A stretch of 64,000 nt of DNA, taken from Pyrenopolyporus hunteri. Taxonomy: Eukaryota; Ascomycota; Sordariomycetes; Xylariales; Hypoxylaceae. The notes beneath the pieces were generated by a model. It did not search any database, was not told the DNA's origin, and saw only the letters and a list, made by a program, of their open reading frames with translations. This document shows positions 56,639 to 64,000 of this stretch, one piece after another. Numbering within the stretch: position 1 is the first letter of the stretch; every line of letters starts with the position of its first letter. The position numbers and the translations under genes were made by a program. The DNA is taken from contig CADCXC010000047.1 in assembly GCA_902806595.1 (NCBI GenBank), positions 186,001 through 250,000 of the forward strand. Reading direction: 5' to 3'.

Positions 56639-57217
56639 CGTTTGCGGAGGAGGCGCGGGTGATGGTACGTTAGTATATCCAGGTAGGTTAGTGGAAGTCA
56701 GATAATATCACGCCAAGTGAAGTGGAAGAATAATCACAAGAGATAACATAGGTAAGGTAGGTAGCTTAAGCAACTTAAGCCCCTTGTTGTGTGGAAATCT
56801 GGTCCTGTATGTATAAGTTTGGATACTGCTATATATCTACCTAGGTACCTATATACCTACGTACCTACACGTAGGCAACGTAGGTACTTTTGGGACTCGC
56901 TCCGATGACGTCAACCAATATACCATAGGTACCACCTTATAGCGAACTCACATACCGCATATATATCGCTACCTAGGCACGCAACGCTGATGTATTGGTG
57001 ATACATGTATTTGTCCCCGACTCACCCATAACGGTTCAGAACTATTATCGACGTATTAGTGGAGCGGATTTAATCGCTATTTCTAAGCCTCGACCCGAGA
57101 ATAACGAGTTCCGTTTAATATAGGTACCTAGGTACCTATACGAAGACAGCATGAGGAGGTGATCACCTATATACCTAGGTACATGTAGGTACCTATGTAC
57201 TACCTATCTGATAGGTA
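56639..57217. other. Intergenic stretch crowded with GGTACC/TAGGTA
   Basis: No gene. TAGGTA and GGTACC motifs are especially dense at 56840-56890, 57120-57140 and 57170-57220, the last running directly into the left end of the inverted-repeat element. Confidence 0.5.
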
Positions 57218-57260
57218 GGTACCTTAGCGTCTTTGGGGGGGTTAGCTAAACCGTATATAT
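57218..57260 (+). repeat. Left terminal inverted repeat (43 bp)
   Basis: Identical over 43 bases to the reverse complement of 58236-58278; identity stops after ACCGTATATAT. Confidence 0.9.
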
Positions 57261-57499
57261 TTGGCTCAATTAAGCTTTTTGGTATATATACTGTTTAGTT
57301 GACTGAACCGCTTATTAATTTAAGGTTATAAGAATTGAACCGCTCATTTAATGCGTAGTATATATACCGTTTAAACACTACACGTTTTATTTGTTTCGGG
57401 CGCCCAATCAAAAAAACCGCTTAGATGCCGCTTAATTGAATGAGCCGTATATATGCAGCTCAATCGAATAAAGGTTTATTTTTCCAAACGTTTCAAAGT

Positions 57500-57672
57500 T
57501 CAAAACCGCTCAATTCAATTGAAACCATTCAAATCAATTGGAACCATTCAAATCAATTCAATCAATTCAATCGATTACTTCAATTACTTCAATTACTATG
57601 AATCGCATCAATCGCATCAATCGCATCGATCCATTTCAATTACTTCAATTACTTTGAATAGCTTCAATTCTT
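57500..57672 (+). repeat. Tandem ATTCAAATCAATT / TTACTTCAA / CGCATCAAT repeats
   Basis: Within the element, successive short tandem series occur: AACCATTCAAATCAATT (two copies), CAATTACTT (several copies) and ATCGCATCA (three copies). They are all variants on a CAATT theme. Confidence 0.7.
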
Positions 57673-57897
57673 AAGAAGGTGTGGTGGTGCGCACCTACCC
57701 CCTTTTACCCATTAAATACATATATACCCTAATATCATGCCAAGGTCCATACGCGTAATCCTAAACCCTTGTAGTCAATTCAGTAGATTCGTAAACCAAC
57801 CAATTAGATTAGTGTAACGTAAGCCGTAGCCTAGGGTTCAAGTGCAATAGAAAGTGAAATATTTGTAATTCGAAAATATGCGAAAAAAAAAAAAAAA

Positions 57898-57939
57898 AAA
57901 AGTATAGTTTCTATGGGAAACCATAGAAACTATACTTTT
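57898..57939. repeat. 19-bp perfect hairpin with GAAA loop after an A-tract
   Basis: Bases 57898-57916 pair perfectly with 57921-57939 around a GAAA tetraloop. The stem reads GTATAGTTTCTATGG after four A. It directly follows a run of about 20 A (57883-57901). It lies in the centre-right of the inverted-repeat element. Confidence 0.9.
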
Positions 57940-58235
57940 CTACTTTTGTTTTTACATACCTACCTATGTATATGCGTATGCGTATGCGTATACTAAAAAT
58001 GTGTATGCGTATACTAGGATTAAGCGGTTCAATCTAGATTAAACGGTTCAATCTAAATTGAACCGCTCAATTTGATTGGAACGTTTCAAAAAAAGATACG
58101 TTTGATATAAGAAACGTTCCTTTTTAATACATGCGCTAAGTTTTTAATGAGTGGTTCAATATGGTTTAACGTGTAAATTCTTTTTACTCGAACCTTTCCA
58201 TTTGTTTTTTTGAACCGCTCATTCTTTTAAACCAT

Positions 58236-58278
58236 ATATATACGGTTTAGCTAACCCCCCCAAAGACGCTAAGGTACC
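58236..58278 (-). repeat. Right terminal inverted repeat (43 bp)
   Basis: Reverse complement of the left repeat, ending CGCTAAGGTACC. Its outer base is the G of the P450 TAG stop on the minus strand. Confidence 0.9.
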
Positions 58279-60239
58279 TATTTAGCGCAGTTTGCGGCGA
58301 ACGACGGCTCGACGAGTTCTCGCTTTTTAAATTTCACTCGGAAATCGACCGGCCGGACAAACCAGCCGTTCCAAAACCTCGGTTCCTTGGACGAATCCTC
58401 TAATTGGAGCTAGGGAAAAAAGAAAAACAAGGTCGTTAGTACCATAAACACAGAAAGAAATATCTACCGACGGAGGAGGGATAGGGCGAGGGATAGGGCG
58501 AGGGATAGGGCCGGGGATAGCGTAACTTCGGATATTTTCCAAGTTGACATCTCAACTCTCAACTCACCTCGAATCTTCTTAGCACGCTGGGAATCAGTTT
58601 ATACATCTCCATCTGGCCGATATGCTTGCCCAGGCAGACTCGTGGGCCCATTCCGAATTGCATCAGGGTATTCTTCATCCTCCGGATCCGCGCTAATTCC
58701 TGCTCCCTATCTTTCGTCTCGTCCACGAGCCAGCGCTCGGGGCGATAGGCCTCGACATCATCTCCGAACACCTCGGGGCGCCGGTGGATGACCCAAGCAT
58801 TGCATCCGACGATCGTCCCGGCCTCGATGTGGTCTCCGTTAATCTCAACGCCTCCAGAGGGCACAGCACGCTCGAACGGAAGGCCTGGTGCCGGGTGGAT
58901 GCGAAACGCCTCGTTGATGCACGCGTCGAGGTAGGGTAAGTCTTGGCTCTCGGCCCAGGTGACGATGCCCAGTCGATTATCCTTGAAGTGCCCCGCCCTG
59001 GCCTTGTCATCTAACTCTGCCATGAGCTTCTTCATGCAATCCGGATGCCTTAAGAGCGAAGCAAAAACACCGCTCAGCGAGACGGCCGCAGGTTCCGACC
59101 CGGCGAACGCCATCGAGACGCACATAGTCACAACGAGCTGGTCCGTAAAGAAATCCGGCCGCTCATGCTTGGCCTGTATGAAATGCGAGAGGAGATCAGG
59201 TGGCGTTTCCTTAGTCTGCTCCCAAGCGAAGTTTTCCTTTGAGAAAGTCTGGCCGGACGGATGACGCTCCGCCAACCGGGCCTTAGCAAAACGTGCAACA
59301 CCAAACGTCGCCTCGCCAATGCCGTGCTTGGCCGCCCATAGCCTTATAGGATTCTTCTTCCAGAGTTTGTCGAGAACAGGAATCTGCCCAATCTGTCCCC
59401 CGGTACCGTTAGCTTCGGCTTCTTCTTCTTTTCTTTCCTTTCCTTCCCTTTACTTTTCTTATGAAAAATAATAATTACTTACCAGCGCGGCATAGTCAAA
59501 CAGCCTTGCGTTGTCGCGGACTATATTGTCCACGTCCTCGTTGGATTCGAGGAAGCCGTGTCTTTTGGAATACACCATATCTCCGATCACATCGAACGTG
59601 TAAAATTGAAGCCACCTGTAAAAATTACACACTTCGCCCGTAGATGCGAACCGCTTGTCTGTCTGGTCTAGGAACACTTCGTTGGTCGAATCAAAGAACG
59701 GCTCGTATTGCATCTGAGTAGACATGCTAAAGGCGCTATTCACGCTTCGCTTTAGCTGCGAGTGGAAGTGCTCCGATTGTGTGCTAAATAACGTCGGCAG
59801 GGGTTGGCCTTTGGCAGTCGCCATCTGGACGGGGTAAAAGTCCGACTGGAGTTTTTTTTCCCTATTAGCGGCTTTCTTTTCGACGTATTTATCTTCATGC
59901 CATTGAAGGTAATGGCGTGAGCGAGAAGCCAACCTTTGTAAAGCCTTTCCCGAGGCCGTATATAACCTTGATGGCATCTGGGTTTCCGAACGACAACGCG
60001 TTCGGCCCCAGCCGTACAACATCCCCGTACTTCTCATGTAGCTTGATGTGCCATTGCTCCGGTCGTCGTAGCCAGACCTTATAGAATCGGAACCAGTCTG
60101 TAAACTGCGCTGGAAAGGGCGCCGGATATTTGTTCAGACCCCTATTGAAGTAGTTCCGGATGAGGTACAAGGCGGCCGAAATAAGTAAAACAGCTGGCCA
60201 TTGACGCAATAGCGACCCGACAAAATAGTCTATGAGCAT
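58278..60239 (-). CDS. Cytochrome P450 monooxygenase, microsomal
   Basis: Haem-thiolate monooxygenase; the substrate is unknown. Exons on the minus strand are 59934..60239, 59483..59845, 58568..59392 and 58278..58409, giving 541 aa, a normal fungal P450 length. An N-terminal membrane anchor (WPAVLLISAALYLIRNYF) is followed by the proline-rich hinge KYPAPFPAQF. The I-helix reads VTMCVSMAFAGSEPAAVSLS, the K-helix ExxR is in NEAFRIHP, PERW is present, and the haem site is FGMGPRVCLGK with Cys476. The end WNGWFVRPVDFRVKFKKREL resembles pisatin-demethylase-like P450s. One intron has a GTTGGC donor, which is non-optimal. The last intron contains 12-bp GCGAGGGATAGG repeats. The TAG stop overlaps the edge of the inverted-repeat element, and the uninterrupted site would have read five codons further. 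Confidence 0.92.
58476..58521 (+). repeat. 12-bp GGGCGAGGGATA repeats in last P450 intron
   Basis: About four imperfect units inside the 158-bp intron 58410..58567. Confidence 0.75.
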
Positions 60240-62376
60240 AGCGCCGGAAACACAGAGCGGTGGGTAAAGTCCTATGTCGACGGATTCCGGATAGACAAAG
60301 GTAGCATTTCATCCACGAATGCTAATCTTCCTACATGCAAGAAATGAGTTTAAGGGCGCCTAGGAGAGGGGGCAGATATATACCGAGGGCTCAACTATTG
60401 GTAGGTAAGCTGGATAGCTAGCAGTTGATATATCCGAGACTATCGTCGTACGCACGTCTGCAACAACAATCTTACGCCGAGTGGAAACGAACGCAGATGG
60501 GCTAGCTACGGCTAACTTCCCCTGCTTCATCCAATCTTATCTTATATTCTATGCTATTTATTATCATCGCCATCCTTGCTGTCACTTAAACAACAGTACT
60601 AGGAAGGTAGACAACCTCGAGCATCCATCTTCTAAATACCACCAACTGCGATATGAAGGATTTCCTATCATGTTATCGTGTAAGTGATAAACGAATGGGG
60701 GTGGAGATGAAGTGACACAAACACCGAGAGGAATCCTTCGGGAGTTCCAATGCATCCTTGTCATGTAGCAAGGGCCTATTCACAGACACTATGGCTCGCC
60801 CGACCTCAGGACTCGATAACCCTGAAAACGGCAGGTGTAGGACGCAACACAGGCGCCTCGGAGACCTGTCACTGAGCAGAAATAGTAATCCGGAGGCAAT
60901 CCCATCCAGAGGAGTTAGCGGGGACGATTAGGATATTGTGTCTAGTATTGAGTTAGGTCTATAGGATATACGACGTACATATGATTTAGTCTAGATATGG
61001 GGGTTTCCGCCGCACGCATTTGCGGGTGTATGGACTTGCGCCCTTGCCATGGCGTTCAACATACCAACCAACAAACCAACAAACCCAATAACCCGGGGTT
61101 TCTTCAGGCGTGCCGGACCGTAAGTGGCAGGATATGCCACGCATTTGACAGGGTTAGTTGGCCCTACTCGGCCACGAGTCGACGTTGTCATCTATGATAC
61201 AGCAGGTATACGTGAGTATTCGTAGAGGGTGAAAGAGTTGCATGTTTTCTGAAAGGTGAACCGCTCGAGGCTTGTACGGCGATAGCTAATACCTATAAAC
61301 TGAGTAGAGGAATTCGAGGAGGTCGGCAAATCCACGTGCTATTATACTTGCCAAGCGAAGGACGAGACAAACTACCTCTGTTGGCTACGCCTTAGCCTCC
61401 GGCAGTGAACTGGGGTAGTAGTGAACCCTAGTAGAAGCAAGAACTAAATCTGGAAGATGAGAAGGGTATCGATCCATTCTTTACGACAAGGGGCGGACCA
61501 AAAAAAAAAAAAAAAATTACATATAGGGGCTATGGCGCATACACCCCTATAAGAACGGACCAATCAAATCGTATCCCAATTGACAACTCTTCGTCGTTAC
61601 AGAGCCTACTACACTATTTACTATTACCTTTGGGATACCTTTTGCTATCTAAGTAAATGAACGAGGAAACATATATTGTGGATAAGGAAATAAGTAGGTG
61701 TGTATTTTAGCACGTAATCAAATAGGCACGTGAATAACTGCGTATTGAAGGTAAGAATATAGCTACCATATTTGAATATCTATATGGAGGCGGGTAGATA
61801 GGTAGACCTACATAGGCTTGTCACGGTGCTGCACTTGTCGTCACTGACCAGTACTCTTTGTACTCTTACATGTAATATGGACGCATATGTTGTAGTAGGT
61901 AGGATTAGGATGGCGGGGAAGTCTTTGCCGTCAACCCCCCACTAGGTGTACAGTATAGAGGATCATGACACGGTGCAAGGAATGCCTACTACCATTGTAG
62001 GTACCTGGATTTTCGCGGTTCTGCAAGCTTGCGACTCACCCAGGCGCCTTTCCCTCTCCTTCCCTCTTCCATAGCTTCAACTTCAACACATCACACTCTA
62101 CTCCCGGTAATCGGAATTTCATCGCCATGATAAAGCCGTGATCCCCTTATACATTCAGCGCACCCCTGTTTTAAAGATGGGTCGACTAATTGCGTTTCTT
62201 CGACTTGGCGGTACGTCGAATTATCTTCTAGTCTGGCGTTGTTCGAGTCTCGGTTATGGCGGGAATTTCCGTGAACGCGCTGATAACCATGCATAAACCG
62301 GCCGGCAATCTTGCACGGCAAATATCTGGAGGATTTCTACGCCCTACGTAAGTACCTATCTAGGATATCCTATTCT
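60240..62376. other. Intergenic stretch, no gene seen
   Basis: About 2.1 kb between the P450 start and the 3' end of the transcription-factor gene, so it holds the P450 upstream region. Features are AACCAACAAACC repeats at about 61064-61085 and an A-tract at 61501-61517. Short frames on both strands at 60997-61197 mirror each other and have no support. Confidence 0.45.
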
Positions 62377-64000
62377 TTAAATGTTATGTGCCAGATCTAT
62401 GTGACCATTTCCGTCCAATAGGGGAAATAGGTTGAGTGCGCCGAAAACATGGTCGGTCTGGTCATGCTCCTCGCCTCTACTTGAAGAGAGGGTTCCCTCT
62501 ATTGATCCAAACGGCCAGCCTAATGATAGAAGAGCCGGGTCGATATCGTGGAAAGGGGAAGTGAATATCTCGCGAGCAGTAAACGAATCGTCCTGAGGCG
62601 CTGTTGTCTCTTGCGAATCCCCAGCATGTGTCCTCAACTCATTGGCGCCGACCGAGACGGAATCTCCTTGGGGTAACATATGTCGTTCTTTTGGCACCAA
62701 GCCAAATAACTTGGACGAACTCTCGGTAATCCGGAGGCGCTCATCAACGTCCTTCTTTTGGAGGTACTTCAACGCACTTGACAGCAACGACTTAGCGATG
62801 AGCGAATACTGCATAGCATGCGCGTCATCCTTGGCAAAATATTCTAGCCCAGTAATGGACATGTGAGCATATTTTTCGAGTATGCGTCCGAACCCTCCAA
62901 GAAGGCCGACGCCGAGGACCAAGGATGAAGCGAAGAGCCAGGAGCTTTCCCAACCGGCCCAGGTCAGTATATGGGATGGTGGTCTTAGGCAAAATAACCT
63001 AGGTAGGTAAATAACTTACACCAATAACGGCATGCGCCCGTCTAGAATTCGTCGATCTACAAGGTCTAATATAGACTCGGCCATCAAGCTTGCTGCATCA
63101 ATACACGCATTCGCAAGCCTCGTCCTCCCCGAGTTGTCACTGCCGCCGCCGCTAGGCGTGCTGGTAGTAGTGGTGCTCGCCAGGTCTGGTAGCCGTTTAT
63201 ATAACTCGTACATAAGGAAAGGCCTAGCTACTAGCATGACGGCATAATAGTAGGAAGACATGACCTGGCATGCCCCGATAATCTCCACCTCCTTACCTCC
63301 CCGCGGCGATGATACGGCGACGGTTCGTTTCAGGCGAGGAAGCCATCGGCTTGACCAGTCGCGGAGTTGGCGGGAGAGGCCCTCGGTAAGCTGGAAGGAG
63401 ATCTTTCTTCTAGAGTAAACCTGGAGTACGATTTCTTCGGTAATGGAAAGTATCTGTACCGACGAATTCAAAACGTCATATTCTTCTTGGCCGCTGGCAT
63501 CCAAAGTTCGGCAGGGTACCGTGCAGTCTACGTCTGACATGGACGGTGGCCTACCCATCGATATGCTGAGAAATAAATCGAGAACCCGCAAGCTCTTCCA
63601 GAGACGATCCCTAGGTAGTTTAGCTAACATCGATAGGGCTGGCGATATTTCCATGATTCTGGTGAGCATAACATACCTTCGGGTATGCATCCCTAGTTCG
63701 AATCGGGAATTGACTTCTGTCCTATGTAGGCCGATCGAGTAGGCGGCTCGAGCGGCGATCCCTTTCGAGCTTTTAGCTTACTGGAACGGCCCGGACCAGC
63801 ATATGTGGGAACGTGAGAGAGTGTGTGTATGGTCTTCCTTACCGAAGAAAAGGTACGCGCCGTTTATTTGGCATGCCCGAAGCATATATAAGGTCACTAG
63901 AGCAAACGCTTGGACCGTCTCAGTCCCTAGGTCGCCGCCGAGACATGACAAGGCCAACGTCTTCGCGTATCGAAAGTATCCGTCGGCGGATTCTTCGTCT
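62377..64000 (-). CDS. Fungal-specific transcription factor (Fungal_trans domain), partial and with a frame break
   Basis: This is the middle and C-terminal part of a Zn2Cys6-type regulator; the DNA-binding end lies beyond the right edge. Exons on the minus strand are >64000..63843, 63761..63020 and 62945..62377. The first reads DGYFRYAKTLALSCLGGDLG and VQAFALVTLYMLRACQINGA. The second begins GIAARAAYSIGLHRTEVNSR and includes LWKSLRVLDLFLSISMGRPP and the Fungal_trans-typical SYYYAVMLVARPFLMYEL. The last includes WLFASSLVLGVGLLGGFGRI and AMQYSLIAKSLLSSALKYLQ. The intron 62946-63019 has a GTAAGT donor, a TACTGAC branch and a GAAAG acceptor, yet it joins the two good frames out of phase by one base. 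Either the gene is frameshifted, the assembly has an indel near 62940, or an unusual splice exists. Confidence 0.75.

Larger units (their letters stand above)
57218..58278. mobile_element. Non-autonomous inverted-repeat transposon (MITE-like), 1061 bp, TA target
   Basis: The ends are perfect 43-bp terminal inverted repeats, starting GGTACCTTAGCGTCTTTGGG at the left and its complement at the right, each with a run of seven G/C. A TA dinucleotide flanks both ends (57216-57217 and 58279-58280), fitting a Tc1/mariner-type TA duplication, although local GGTACC-rich host sequence makes the exact edge ambiguous. The inside is AT-rich and has no long open frame, so it would need a transposase supplied in trans. 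It carries many copies of AACCGCTCA in both orientations near both ends, tandem CAAT-rich repeats and an A-tract followed by a hairpin. The right end abuts the P450 gene and forms the last base of its stop codon. Confidence 0.8.

Noticed and set aside
57675..57700. Alu/7SL-like GTGGTGGTGCGCACCT string inside the inverted-repeat element, and a B-box-like GGTTCAAGTGC near 57837
   Set aside because: The matches are short and no ordered A-box/B-box pair or SRP-RNA fold could be drawn; probably coincidence. A covariance-model search would settle it.
62985..63019. 35-bp intron in the transcription factor ending at CCTAAG
   Set aside because: Too short for a fungal intron, and it runs into an in-frame stop; the 74-bp alternative has a proper branch site.

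Overview
This window is nuclear DNA of a filamentous ascomycete (Pezizomycotina, probably a sordariomycete). The evidence is the gene content (fungal APT1, NUP53, IVY1, DUR3 and LaeA-like families), short introns of about 50-160 bp with GTANGT-type donors and CTNAC/CTAAT branch sites, long intergenic stretches, and an intron-less tRNA-Val(AAC). I rebuilt the spliced genes by hand from splice signals and reading phase. Exon coordinates are given in each entry.

Layout. The left part (0-20 kb) is mostly housekeeping: a divergent pair of mitochondrial genes (MPC2-type pyruvate carrier and the complex I subunit NDUFA2), a proline-rich hypothetical gene interrupted by one in-frame TGA, an FMP46 thioredoxin-fold protein divergent from nucleoporin NUP53, an IVY1-like BAR-type protein, and APT1 acyl-protein thioesterase divergent from a DODA-type extradiol dioxygenase. 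A seven-exon DUF6594 membrane protein follows. The middle part (20-43 kb) carries tRNA-Val, a DUR3 urea transporter preceded by several GATA-factor sites, a small basic hypothetical protein, a copper amine oxidase, an MFS transporter, an unrecognised 182-aa protein, decayed reading frames, and quinolinate phosphoribosyltransferase. The right part (43-64 kb) has a LaeA-like methyltransferase, a secreted S41-type peptidase, a 3-dehydroshikimate-dehydratase-like TIM barrel, a cytochrome P450 whose stop codon lies on the edge of a 1.06-kb inverted-repeat element, and a fungal transcription factor that runs off the right edge and shows a reading-frame break.

Overall. Several genes fit nitrogen and aromatic-compound use (DUR3, copper amine oxidase, DODA dioxygenase, DHS dehydratase, QPRT), but they are widely spaced and I see no tight biosynthetic cluster. 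The most unusual structures are (1) the inverted-repeat element at 57218-58278 with a 43-bp perfect TIR, an internal A-tract plus 19-bp perfect hairpin, and insertion exactly at the end of the P450 frame; (2) the single TGA in a 467-codon open frame at 4743-6143; (3) the pervasive self-complementary TAGGTA/GGTACC microrepeats that fill intergenic DNA and seem to avoid exons. No CRISPR, rRNA, bacterial or viral features were seen.
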